Of a DNA stretch of 5,978 nt, positions 1-5,778 are shown piece by piece. The notes under the pieces are model-generated. The model was not told the origin of the DNA. It did not search any database and worked only from the letters and a program-made list of their open reading frames with translations. Origin of the DNA: an uncultured Actinomycetes bacterium (GTDB lineage Bacteria; Actinomycetota; Actinomycetes; Nanopelagicales; Nanopelagicaceae); NCBI GenBank assembly GCA_903928395.1, contig CAIYQS010000088.1:1-5978 (forward strand), in the 5' to 3' direction. Both the position numbers and the translations under genes were made by a program. Within the stretch, counting starts at the first letter, position 1. Every line of letters starts with the position of its first letter.

Positions 1-496
1 GCACGCTCACTCCAGCCGATTTTACAAAGAGGCTACTAGGAAAGGTTTTGATCGCAGAATTTAAGGTGCGAACGTTGTCGTTATAGAACTGGCGCGCAAA
101 AGAAACCTTATTTTCTGTGGTCGATAGCTCCTCTTGCAAAGCCAAAAAGTTGGTAGATGCTTTTAGGTCTGGATAATTTTCGGTGACTGCCAAGAGGCCG
201 CGTAGCGCCTGAGTGAGTTGACCATCGGCGGCAGCTACATCTGCAACAGTTGTTGCAGTGGTCGCTTTTGCACGAGCGGCAACGACGGCTTCGAAGGTTG
301 ATGATTCGTGAGAGGCATATCCCTTCACGGTTTCAACTAGATTAGGAATCAAATCAGAACGACGCTTCAGTTGAACTTCAATTTGTGCAAATGCCTCATC
401 GACAGAAATGTTGGCGCGCACCAAGCGGTTGCGAGACATAATCGCAAGCAGGGCGAGGATGACAAGCACTACGACGACGAATAGAACAACTTTCAT
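1..496 (-). CDS. lemA: LemA family membrane-anchored protein (3' end outside window)
   Basis: The reading frame starts at ATG 496-494 and stays open to the left edge, giving 165 codons; LemA proteins are usually about 180-200 residues, so only the last few tens are missing. Residues 1-20 form one hydrophobic segment (MKVVLFVVVVLVILALLAIM), a probable membrane anchor, followed by a helical domain. LemA signatures are clear: a QLKRRSDLIPNLVETVKGY block at 42-60, ENYPDLKA at 106-113, NFLALQEEL at 116-124, and TENK then FARQFYND at 127-140. The start is supported by an AGGAG at 507-503, six bases upstream. The gene lies 25 nt downstream of dcd on the same strand and is probably cotranscribed with it. 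The family's biochemical role is poorly known; it is often found with TPM-domain proteins, which could lie beyond the left edge. Family assignment is firm, function is not. Confidence 0.93.
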   Translation of the reverse strand, partial: MKVVLFVVVVLVILALLAIMSRNRLVRANISVDEAFAQIEVQLKRRSDLIPNLVETVKGYASHESSTFEAVVAARAKATTATTVADVAAADGQLTQALRGLLAVTENYPDLKASTNFLALQEELSTTENKVSFARQFYNDNVRTLNSAIKTFPSSLFVKSAGVSV

Positions 497-521
497 GATT
501 TGCTCCTATACATTTAATTAA

Positions 522-1100
522 TTATTGAATTTTAGATTGATGAAAGTTTAGCCAAGACTTGCTAGGTGTTGGCCCGCGCTGCCCTTGGTACCTAGAACCG
601 TACACGGCTGAACCATATGGGTGCTCGGCAGGGGATGAGAGTTTGATGAGACAAAGCTGACCAATCTTCATCCCGGGAAATAATTTAACTGGAAGGTTGG
701 CTACGTTCGAGAGTTCTAGGGTGATGTGACCCGAAAATCCCGGATCAATAAAGCCTGCAGTTGAATGCGTGAGTAATCCAAGTCGTCCGAGGGAAGACTT
801 TCCCTCAAGCCGCCCGGCGATGTCATCAGGCAGCGTAATTACCTCATACGTGCTGGCAAGAACAAATTCACCTGGGTGAAGAATGAAGTGCTCATCATGG
901 GCGACGGAGACCTCACGAGTCAGTTCCGCTTGCTCTATGGAAGGGTCAATAACCGAGTATTTGTGATTTTCAAAGACTCGAAAAAATCGATCGAGGCGAA
1001 CGTCGACACTGGATGGCTGGATCATTCCCTCACTAAAAGGTTCGACCTTCACGCGCCCAGCGGTAACTTCAGCGGCAATATCACGGTCACTTAGTAGCAC
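522..1100 (-). CDS. dcd: dCTP deaminase, probably bifunctional dCTP deaminase:dUTPase
   Basis: A 192-residue cytosolic enzyme that deaminates dCTP; actinobacterial members of this group also hydrolyse the resulting dUTP to dUMP, feeding thymidylate synthesis and keeping uracil out of DNA. Seen here: IQPSSVDVRLD (27-37), LHPGEFVL (74-81), EGKSSLGRLGLL (99-110) with Ser102 and Arg106, THSTAGFIDPGFSGH (111-125), and ITLEL with Glu129, the expected catalytic glutamate. The C-terminal YGSRYQGQRGPTPS (168-180) is the nucleotide-covering tail. Numbering and length closely match the M. tuberculosis bifunctional enzyme (about 190 residues), hence the dual-activity call, which is inferred. I chose GTG 1100-1098 (MLLSDRDI, the family's usual N-terminus) over an in-frame TTG at 1106, because AGGG at 1112-1109 lies eight bases from the GTG and only two from the TTG. 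It leads a probable dcd-lemA operon and is divergent from the transporter gene. Confidence 0.96.
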   Translation of the reverse strand: MLLSDRDIAAEVTAGRVKVEPFSEGMIQPSSVDVRLDRFFRVFENHKYSVIDPSIEQAELTREVSVAHDEHFILHPGEFVLASTYEVITLPDDIAGRLEGKSSLGRLGLLTHSTAGFIDPGFSGHITLELSNVANLPVKLFPGMKIGQLCLIKLSSPAEHPYGSAVYGSRYQGQRGPTPSKSWLNFHQSKIQ

Positions 1101-1108
1101 GGTCAAAA

Positions 1109-1112
1109 CCCT
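1109..1112 (-). promoter_or_regulatory. Ribosome binding site deciding the dcd start
   Basis: AGGG read on the minus strand, eight bases before GTG 1100. This spacing favours the GTG start over the TTG six bases further upstream. Confidence 0.6.
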
Positions 1113-1131
1113 ATCAGCCAGCGTGAACAGA

Positions 1132-1137
1132 TAAGTT
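1132..1137 (+). promoter_or_regulatory. Possible -10 element for a leaderless transporter transcript
   Basis: TAAGTT fits the TANNNT pattern of actinobacterial -10 boxes and ends six bases before the ATG at 1144, which would put transcription start at or next to the start codon. No purine-rich Shine-Dalgarno sequence precedes this ATG, which agrees with leaderless translation, common in actinobacteria. No convincing -35 is present. The 43-nt divergent gap (1101-1143) must also hold the dcd promoter, for which I see no clear candidate. Confidence 0.35.
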
Positions 1138-1143
1138 TGGATA

Positions 1144-2091
1144 ATGAGCTCTAGACGCGCATATCTCTTCCTCTTTAGCGCTGCCCTCCTTTACGCCATC
1201 AATGGAATCGTCTCCAAGTGGGTCATGGAGGCAGGGCTATCGCCTTGGCGGCTCACTGAGGTAAGAACGGCAGGATCTTTGCTAGCGCTCTTGGTTTACC
1301 TGGGGTTAAAGCGTCGAATCCATCTACTCAGGCCAGCCAAAGGTGAGCTTGGATTATTGACCCTTTTTGGGGTTATCGGTATTGCCGCTGTCCAATCCTT
1401 CTATTTCTTTTCGATTCTTCGTTTGCACGTGTCAATCGCCCTCATCATCGAATTCACGGCGCCAATTTGGATCGTGATCTATTTACGCTTCTTTAAGAAA
1501 ATAAAGATCAGCAATTCCATGTGGCTCGGTTTGGTTGCCGCTTTTCTTGGATTGATTTTGGTGGGAGAAGTCTGGAATGGATTGACTCTTAATGGGCTTG
1601 GAGTAATTTCATCATTCTTAGATGCATTAAGTCTCGCAGCATATTTTGTGATGGGGCGGGCGCTCGGAAGGCGGCGAAGTACAGACACAATGTTGGTATG
1701 GGGATTCGGAATCACAACGCTGATGTATGCAATCGTTCAACCGTGGTGGTCGTTTCCATTCCATATATTTAGAGATCAAATAAATCTCAATGGACATTTT
1801 GCCGGTCACCATCTACCCGGCTGGTTACTGATCAGTTTTATTGTATTGATCGGAACCGTTCTGCCTTATCTCTTTGTGCTTGAAGGAGTCAAGGCCCTCT
1901 CGCCACAAGTTGCGAGCATTATTGGGATGCTAGAACCAGTACTGGCCGGTATCTTTGGCTGGATTCTCCTCAAGGAAACTTTCACTACTATTCAACTCAT
2001 CGGCGCAGCGATAGTGCTCATTGGTATTTTTATCGCTAATGAAAAGATTCCTGATGCCGACGAGACTACGGGGGAAATCGCTCATGGATAG
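1144..2091 (+). CDS. EamA/DMT-superfamily transporter, ten transmembrane helices
   Basis: A 315-residue inner-membrane protein of the drug/metabolite transporter superfamily, with two EamA halves of five helices each. Hydrophobic segments lie near residues 6-24, 38-55, 70-90, 98-116, 126-142, 150-170, 183-200, 226-247, 257-276 and 283-299. Family-type motifs are EFTAPIWIVIY (103-113) at the end of the first half and the equivalent MLEPVLAGIFGWILLKE (262-278) in the second, followed by the usual final helix and a short charged tail. Such proteins usually export or import amino acids, nucleotides or other small metabolites; the substrate cannot be read from the sequence. A histidine-containing loop (207-224, with HIF and GHHLPG) between helices 7 and 8 is longer than typical. 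The start is ATG 1144, which lacks a Shine-Dalgarno sequence. Its last 8 nt overlap the carbonic anhydrase gene, so the two are probably cotranscribed. Confidence 0.9.
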   Translation: MSSRRAYLFLFSAALLYAINGIVSKWVMEAGLSPWRLTEVRTAGSLLALLVYLGLKRRIHLLRPAKGELGLLTLFGVIGIAAVQSFYFFSILRLHVSIALIIEFTAPIWIVIYLRFFKKIKISNSMWLGLVAAFLGLILVGEVWNGLTLNGLGVISSFLDALSLAAYFVMGRALGRRRSTDTMLVWGFGITTLMYAIVQPWWSFPFHIFRDQINLNGHFAGHHLPGWLLISFIVLIGTVLPYLFVLEGVKALSPQVASIIGMLEPVLAGIFGWILLKETFTTIQLIGAAIVLIGIFIANEKIPDADETTGEIAHG

Positions 2092-2578
2092 ATTTGATGA
2101 CATTCTGGACTCTAACAAATTATTTTCTTCGACTTTTACCTCAGAAAATTTAACAGGAACTGCCGTAAAAGGACTGGCAATCGTTACCTGTATGGATTCA
2201 CGAATTGATCCACTTCGAATTGTAGGAATGCACGCTGGAGACGCGAAGATTTTGCGTAACGCTGGTGCCCGTGTAACGGATGACGTTTTGAGAACGCTGG
2301 TGCTCGCCACACACCTACTTGGAGTCAATCGGGTGCTTGTGATGCCCCATACCGATTGCCGAATGGCAAGCACAGACGAAGCAGGAATTCATGCGGCAAT
2401 TTCAAAAAAGAGTGGAATGGACACGCGCAGTTTGGACTTTGCAACCACTTCTGATCAGCGTGCTGCGCTCCTTAAAGATATCGTCAAAATCGAGAGTTAC
2501 CCGCTCCTCGCGAACGAAGTTCGAGTGATGGGCGCGATTTATGATGTGAAAAGTGGGTCACTTACTCCCATTGATTAG
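2084..2578 (+). CDS. Beta-carbonic anhydrase, Rv1284-like small form
   Basis: A 164-residue zinc enzyme, cytosolic by the lack of a signal peptide, interconverting CO2 and bicarbonate. The beta-class zinc ligands are visible: Cys36 in CMDSR (36-40), and His89 and Cys92 in HTDC (89-92). Asp38 and Arg40 form the usual catalytic dyad. ILRNAGARVTDDVLRTL (56-72) and the C-terminal VMGAIYDVKSGSL (148-160) also fit. Length and zinc-ligand positions are nearly those of the M. tuberculosis Rv1284 type (about 163 residues), shorter than the 200-220 of many plant-like beta enzymes. The frame is open back to an upstream ATG at 2021, but that extension lies wholly inside the transporter gene. ATG 2084 has a strong GGGGGAAA at 2070-2077 and gives the family's normal length. 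The 8-nt overlap suggests translational coupling. Bicarbonate supply for carboxylases or pH balance are possible roles. Confidence 0.94.
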   Translation: MDRFDDILDSNKLFSSTFTSENLTGTAVKGLAIVTCMDSRIDPLRIVGMHAGDAKILRNAGARVTDDVLRTLVLATHLLGVNRVLVMPHTDCRMASTDEAGIHAAISKKSGMDTRSLDFATTSDQRAALLKDIVKIESYPLLANEVRVMGAIYDVKSGSLTPID

Positions 2579-2586
2579 GGGGTTTT
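2564..2586 (+). terminator. Weak possible intrinsic terminator after the carbonic anhydrase gene
   Basis: ACTCCC (2564-2569) can pair with GGGGGT (2578-2583), including one G-U pair, around an 8-nt loop, and is followed by a short T run to 2586. The hairpin overlaps the stop codon at 2576-2578. The stem is only six pairs and the T tract is short, so read-through into the next genes is quite possible. Confidence 0.35.
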
Positions 2587-2589
2587 CGG

Positions 2590-2640
2590 TAACAATGTTT
2601 GAAATAGCCGCTCCATTTAAGTAACATTTTTGCATTGTTA
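2590..2640. repeat. Perfect 8-bp inverted repeat flanking a promoter
   Basis: TAACAATG at 2590-2597 is exactly inverted as CATTGTTA at 2633-2640. One more G-U and one G-C pair outside the arms extend it to ten in RNA. The 35-nt interior holds the predicted -35 and -10 boxes. Arm centres are 43 bp apart, about four helical turns. It could be a split operator or, less likely, an RNA stem. Confidence 0.5.
2599..2627 (+). promoter_or_regulatory. Predicted sigma70-type promoter for the membrane-protein pair
   Basis: TTGAAA (2599-2604, five of six to TTGACA) and TAACAT (2622-2627, four of six to TATAAT and fitting TANNNT) are separated by exactly 17 nt. Transcription would start near 2634, leaving a leader of about 32 nt that contains the ribosome binding site. 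This suggests the following two genes have their own promoter, independent of the transporter-carbonic anhydrase pair. Confidence 0.55.
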
Positions 2641-2665
2641 TCCTCAGGCGCGAAGGAATCAATCT

Positions 2666-3247
2666 ATGAGTCATGTTCATGAAGCTCCACCAAAAACCGA
2701 ATTCAAAATAATTCCAACCGCAGCGCTGCCGGCCGTAGCGGTGGTATTTGTAGCCCTTATAGTTGCCGTGGCCACCAATCGGCTTTGGGCCCTTGATTTC
2801 TTCCATGTAGTTGGCGGAGGGCTGTGGACTGGAATTGACCTATTTCTAGGTTTTGTTATTGGTCCAATTATCGGAACCATGAGCATTCCAGCACGGATGG
2901 AATTTTCAAAAAAATTTATGCCAAAAATGGTTTTATTGATGCCAACGCTTGTCATTATGACGTTAGCCGGTGGGTGGCAGTTAGCGCGCCACGAAGGATT
3001 TATTCTCTCTTCTGACAAGCATCATGGATGGGTTGTTGGATCCATGATCGTTGTCGGTGTGATGGCTGTGATTGCCCTCGGATTTTTAGAACCTGCAAAT
3101 CTAGGGGTCCTTTTTGAATTGAAAAAAGAGCATCCAAATGGCGAAGTAATTGGCAAACTCATGAAGCGTTTTCTTTATACGGCGGGACTCACAGGAGCAA
3201 TGCAAGTTGCTACTTTGATTATCATGACAAGGATCGCGACGATATGA
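2666..3247 (+). CDS. Uncharacterised membrane protein, CopD/DUF2269/HemJ-like architecture
   Basis: A 193-residue integral membrane protein that I do not recognise by name. About five hydrophobic segments are visible: roughly 18-37, 45-71, 88-106, 122-141 and 169-191. The second contains FFHVVGGGLWTG (45-56), a membrane-embedded His47 followed by Gly and Trp. This resembles the H-x-x-x-x-x-x-W-x-G pattern near the start of CopD, DUF2269 and HemJ-type proteins, where the histidine may bind metal or heme; the resemblance is by eye only. The N-terminus (MSHVHEAPPK) and the loop before segment four (DKHHGW, 117-122) are also histidine-bearing. The start is ATG 2666, with AAGGA at 2653-2657 eight bases upstream; an in-frame TTG at 2630 lies at the predicted -10/+1 region and is rejected. 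It overlaps the next gene by 4 nt (ATGA), so the two products may form one complex. Confidence 0.85.
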   Translation: MSHVHEAPPKTEFKIIPTAALPAVAVVFVALIVAVATNRLWALDFFHVVGGGLWTGIDLFLGFVIGPIIGTMSIPARMEFSKKFMPKMVLLMPTLVIMTLAGGWQLARHEGFILSSDKHHGWVVGSMIVVGVMAVIALGFLEPANLGVLFELKKEHPNGEVIGKLMKRFLYTAGLTGAMQVATLIIMTRIATI

Positions 3248-3630
3248 ACACGAAAAAGCTCCCACCTGTTTCCGAAATTTCCCTTGCGGTACTTACTCTC
3301 GTTGTTGCGGGTGGAATTTATCTCGCGTCACATCTTCCCAAACATGTTTCTTTAGTACCTACAACAATTCTGGTCACCTTAGCGGGGTTACTTGTGGTAC
3401 TCAATGTTTTCCTACTATCGCGAATCTCAGGATTTGCCTGGGACAAATTCTTTCTAGTAGCGAAATGGACGCTGCTCGCCTACGGTGTAATTGCCGGAAC
3501 TTTGGAATACATCTTCATTAAGGATGGTACGCGAGGTTCAGTTCTGCTTTTAATGACTAGCGCTCTGGTGCTTTTTGCAGTCAACCTACCTATTCACTTC
3601 GGATTTACCGTAGCCAGGTATGCGGAGTAA
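3244..3630 (+). CDS. Uncharacterised small membrane protein, partner of the upstream gene
   Basis: A 128-residue protein with four probable transmembrane segments, near residues 11-29, 36-58, 70-92 and 97-122. Charged residues are confined to the N-terminus (MNTKK), short loops (SRISGFAWDK, KDGTRG) and the last residues (ARYAE). Points to note are Glu88 at the end of segment three (GTLEYIF) and IHFGF (117-121) in segment four. I do not recognise a family and see no catalytic motif. The start ATG 3244 overlaps the previous stop in an ATGA junction and has AAGGA at 3229-3233, ten bases upstream, inside the previous gene. Coupled translation implies matched amounts of the two membrane proteins. 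The TAA at 3628-3630 directly abuts the stop of the convergent dnaB gene. Confidence 0.82.
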   Translation: MNTKKLPPVSEISLAVLTLVVAGGIYLASHLPKHVSLVPTTILVTLAGLLVVLNVFLLSRISGFAWDKFFLVAKWTLLAYGVIAGTLEYIFIKDGTRGSVLLLMTSALVLFAVNLPIHFGFTVARYAE

Positions 3631-5034
3631 TTAGTCCTTAACAAAACTCTCTGCGCTGCTACTAAACGATGGGGCAATATCGGTAAATCGAGCGTAATGC
3701 AGCTGCGCCGCAACAGTAATTGTTCGAGTCGGTCCATTACGGTGCTTGGCCACTATTAAATCGGCTTCGCCAGATCGGTTTTGGTTATCATAAAGGTCAT
3801 CCCTATGAAGCAATATGACCATATCGGCATCCTGCTCAATAGAACCGGATTCACGAAGGTCTGAAAGCATCGGCTTCTTATCGGCACGTTGCTCCGGTGA
3901 ACGATTGAGTTGCGAAATCGCAATGATGGGAACGTTTAATTCCTTCGCCAATAATTTCAGATTTCTAGAGAATTCGGATACCTCTTGTTGCCGATTTTCT
4001 ACCCGTTTGCCAGAAGTCATCAATTGGAGGTAGTCGATCACGATCAACTTAAGATTATGGCGTTGCTTTAATCGTCGTGCTTTAGCGCGAATCTCCATTA
4101 AGGAAAGATTGGGAGAGTCATCAATAAAAAGCGGGGCCTGCGAAATTTCACCCATGCGTTTTGCCAAACGTCCCCACTCATCGTCAGAGAGCGAACCGGA
4201 GCGAATATTATTTAAACCGACTTTAGCTTCTGCAGAGAGCATTCTCATAGTGATTTCAGAGCGACTCATTTCTAGCGAAAAAATCACAGAAGTATCACCA
4301 TTGTGGATGGAGGCGTAGCGAGCGATGTCCAAACCGAGGGTTGATTTTCCAACGGCCGGCCGCGCAGCAAGCACGATCATATTTCCAGGATGAAATCCAT
4401 TGGTGAGCGCATCGAGATCTTTAAATCCACTTTTAACGCCTTCTTCTGCGACACCGCTAGAGATCGCTTCAATTTCATCTAGCGCTGCTGGAAGGAGTTC
4501 TGAAAGTTGAACATAGTCTTCGGACATCCGAGATTCAGTAACCTGATACACCTCTGCCTGAGCAGCATCAACGGCATCATCCACATCACCGGCTTCTGAA
4601 TATCCAAGTTGAACAATTTTTGTTCCGGCTTCTACCAGTCTGCGCAAGATTGCTCGGTCACGGACAATGCGTGCGTAGTAACCAGCATTGGCTGCGGTCG
4701 GCACGGATGAAATAAGGGTGTGAAGGTATGGCGCTCCACCAGCGCGAGCAATATCTCCACGTTTTGTAAGTTCTGCCGAAACCGTCACTGGGTCAGCGGG
4801 ATCTCCTCGGCCGTATAGATCTAAAATTGCATCGTAGATCAGTTCGTGTGCGGGGCGATAAAAATCTCGCTCTTTGATGATCTCGACGACGTCGGCAATG
4901 GCATCTTTAGAAAGTAGCATTCCTCCAAGAACGGATTGCTCTGCGATCAAATCTTGAGGTGGGGTGCGCTCGAATTCGATCGGGCGAGCTTGCAGATTGT
5001 TATTTCCACGATTTGGAAGTTCAGCAATGCTCAT
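3631..5034 (-). CDS. dnaB: Replicative DNA helicase DnaB
   Basis: A 467-residue hexameric ATPase that unwinds DNA at the replication fork and recruits primase. The N-terminal domain (about 24-130) begins with PPQDLIAEQSVLGGML. The linker (about 170-200) leads to the RecA-like ATPase domain, opening at GFKDLDALTNGFHPG (203-217). Walker A is ARPAVGKST (224-232, Lys230), the catalytic glutamate is Glu255 in SLEMS, Walker B is LIVIDYLQL (330-338, Asp334), ISQLNRSPEQR lies at 373-383, and SDLRESGSIEQDAD (391-404) follows. The arginine-finger region is KHRNGPT (430-436, Arg432). Length is normal and no intein interrupts the gene, unlike the M. tuberculosis version. ATG 5034 is preceded by AGAGGA at 5047-5042, seven bases away. 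It follows rplI across a terminator and a 284-nt non-coding region, so it is probably transcribed on its own. Confidence 0.98.
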   Translation of the reverse strand: MSIAELPNRGNNNLQARPIEFERTPPQDLIAEQSVLGGMLLSKDAIADVVEIIKERDFYRPAHELIYDAILDLYGRGDPADPVTVSAELTKRGDIARAGGAPYLHTLISSVPTAANAGYYARIVRDRAILRRLVEAGTKIVQLGYSEAGDVDDAVDAAQAEVYQVTESRMSEDYVQLSELLPAALDEIEAISSGVAEEGVKSGFKDLDALTNGFHPGNMIVLAARPAVGKSTLGLDIARYASIHNGDTSVIFSLEMSRSEITMRMLSAEAKVGLNNIRSGSLSDDEWGRLAKRMGEISQAPLFIDDSPNLSLMEIRAKARRLKQRHNLKLIVIDYLQLMTSGKRVENRQQEVSEFSRNLKLLAKELNVPIIAISQLNRSPEQRADKKPMLSDLRESGSIEQDADMVILLHRDDLYDNQNRSGEADLIVAKHRNGPTRTITVAAQLHYARFTDIAPSFSSSAESFVKD

Positions 5035-5117
5035 GACCGAATCCTCTTACGCGCCACCGACATTGCCTATTTATCGTTGGAGACGGTGTGAGCAGTCGTG
5101 TGGGAAAGTCGTTTTAT

Positions 5118-5235
5118 GCTGGGGATAACCTGAAAAACCTTGTGGAAGGGCTGTGTGTAACTTGTCCCAGACTGGGGATAGCTCCGTAAGTTATCCCGTT
5201 TTCACGCTCAAAATTGCTTTCCGAGCTGGGGATAA
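5118..5235. repeat. DnaA-box-like repeats in the dnaB upstream region
   Basis: CTGGGGATA occurs three times at even spacing. Read on the minus strand the 9-mers are TTATCCCCA (5128-5120), CTATCCCCA (5181-5173) and TTATCCCCA (5235-5227), with steps of 53 and 54 nt. The outer two share the 11-mer GCTGGGGATAA. Plus-strand relatives are TTGTCCCAG (5162-5170) and TTATCCCGT (5191-5199). TTATCCCCA differs by one base from the DnaA consensus TTATCCACA. They could be DnaA sites controlling dnaB or titrating DnaA. The rest of the gap 5035-5318 holds the rplI terminator and the dnaB ribosome binding site; I see no ORF or tRNA in it and no confident promoter. Confidence 0.5.
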
Positions 5236-5250
5236 AGATATTTTTGATCA

Positions 5251-5265
5251 TCTCAAATAATGAGA
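5251..5265. repeat. Small palindrome next to the rplI terminator
   Basis: TCTCA-AATAA-TGAGA forms a perfect 5-bp inverted repeat with a 5-nt AT loop, immediately downstream of the main terminator stem on the minus strand. It may stabilise RNA ends or assist termination. Confidence 0.4.
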
Positions 5266-5297
5266 GCGCCCCCACCCGTTAAACCAGGTGAGGGCGC
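5266..5297 (-). terminator. Intrinsic-type terminator hairpin after rplI
   Basis: On the minus strand GCGCCCTCACC (5297-5287) pairs with GGTGGGGGCGC (5276-5266): eleven pairs with one G-U, around a 10-nt loop. It begins 21 nt after the rplI stop codon. It is not followed by a clean U tract; instead a second small hairpin (5251-5265) and an AT-rich stretch follow. It probably ends the rpsR-rplI transcript. Confidence 0.7.
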
Positions 5298-5318
5298 GCT
5301 GCAACCAATAATCACTAC

Positions 5319-5762
5319 TTAAGCGGCGACAACCTCTACCTGGAGATTGGCGGCAACCTGAGCATGAAGAGTTACCTTCGCTGCATAGGTTCCGAGCTTT
5401 TTCATTGTTGGTGCTTTTAGGCGGTGGCGATCGATATCAATTCCAACCATAGATTTAATGGCTGCGATCAGGTCTTTTTCGGTGACTGAACCAAAAAGGG
5501 AGCCGGTTGCTCCAACCTTGGCTTTTACAACGATTGGGGCCGCTTCTAACGTGGACTTGATTTCGCGGGCATGGTCAAGATCGCGAATTTCACGTGCGCT
5601 GCGAGCACGACGAATGCCTTCAATCTGCTTTTCACCGCCAACGGACCAAGCAATTGCATTGCCGTTAGGTAACAAGAAATTGCGGGCATAACCATCTTTT
5701 ACATTAACAACATCTCCAGCTTGACCGAGACCTGCAACTTCACGAGTAAGGATGAGTTTCAT
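5319..5762 (-). CDS. rplI: 50S ribosomal protein L9
   Basis: A 147-residue ribosomal protein that binds 23S rRNA at the base of the L1 stalk; the length is normal for L9. The N-terminal domain shows MKLILTREVAGLGQAGD (1-17) and the signature VKDGYARNFLLPNGNA (21-36). The charged connecting helix spans about 43-75, and the C-terminal domain contains GATGSLFGSVTEKD (84-97) and VTLHAQVAANLQVEV (130-144). I chose ATG 5762: the AAGGGGG at 5778-5772 lies nine bases upstream, and MKLIL is the usual start. An ATG at 5771 (adding MTD) directly abuts that site, and a longer frame to 5864 overlaps rpsR and adds unrelated residues. The gene begins 14 nt after the rpsR stop, with the Shine-Dalgarno overlapping that stop codon, so both are on one transcript. 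Confidence 0.97.
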   Translation of the reverse strand: MKLILTREVAGLGQAGDVVNVKDGYARNFLLPNGNAIAWSVGGEKQIEGIRRARSAREIRDLDHAREIKSTLEAAPIVVKAKVGATGSLFGSVTEKDLIAAIKSMVGIDIDRHRLKAPTMKKLGTYAAKVTLHAQVAANLQVEVVAA

Positions 5763-5771
5763 ATCTGTCAT

Positions 5772-5778
5772 CCCCCTT
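5772..5778 (-). promoter_or_regulatory. Ribosome binding site deciding the rplI start
   Basis: AAGGGGG on the minus strand, nine bases before ATG 5762 and touching ATG 5771, so it favours the former. Its first two A residues are part of the rpsR TAA stop. Confidence 0.7.

Noticed and set aside
876..1094. 72-codon plus-strand ORF inside dcd
   Set aside because: It is antisense to the well-conserved dcd N-terminal half and has no family features.
2021..2083. N-terminal extension of the carbonic anhydrase to an upstream ATG
   Set aside because: It lies wholly inside the transporter gene, adds residues unlike the family, and ATG 2084 has a strong ribosome binding site and yields the normal length.
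1930..2373. 147-codon minus-strand ORF
   Set aside because: It is antisense to the transporter end and the carbonic anhydrase, has no recognisable domain, and both sense genes have clear motifs.
2630..2665. TTG start adding 12 residues to the first membrane protein
   Set aside because: It lies at the predicted -10/+1 region and lacks a ribosome binding site; ATG 2666 has AAGGA at proper spacing.
2558..3018. Minus-strand ORFs across the first membrane gene
   Set aside because: Their composition is that of antisense reads of hydrophobic codons, there is no motif, and the sense frame has a promoter, ribosome binding site and coupled partner.
3631..5034. Intein or frameshift in dnaB
   Set aside because: Walker A, Walker B and the arginine-finger region are contiguous and total length is normal, so neither is present.
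5118..5235. CRISPR array or chromosomal origin
   Set aside because: The repeats are only 9-11 bp and appear in both orientations, unlike CRISPR; there is no dnaA or dnaN neighbour and only a limited AT-rich stretch, so a true oriC is not supported.
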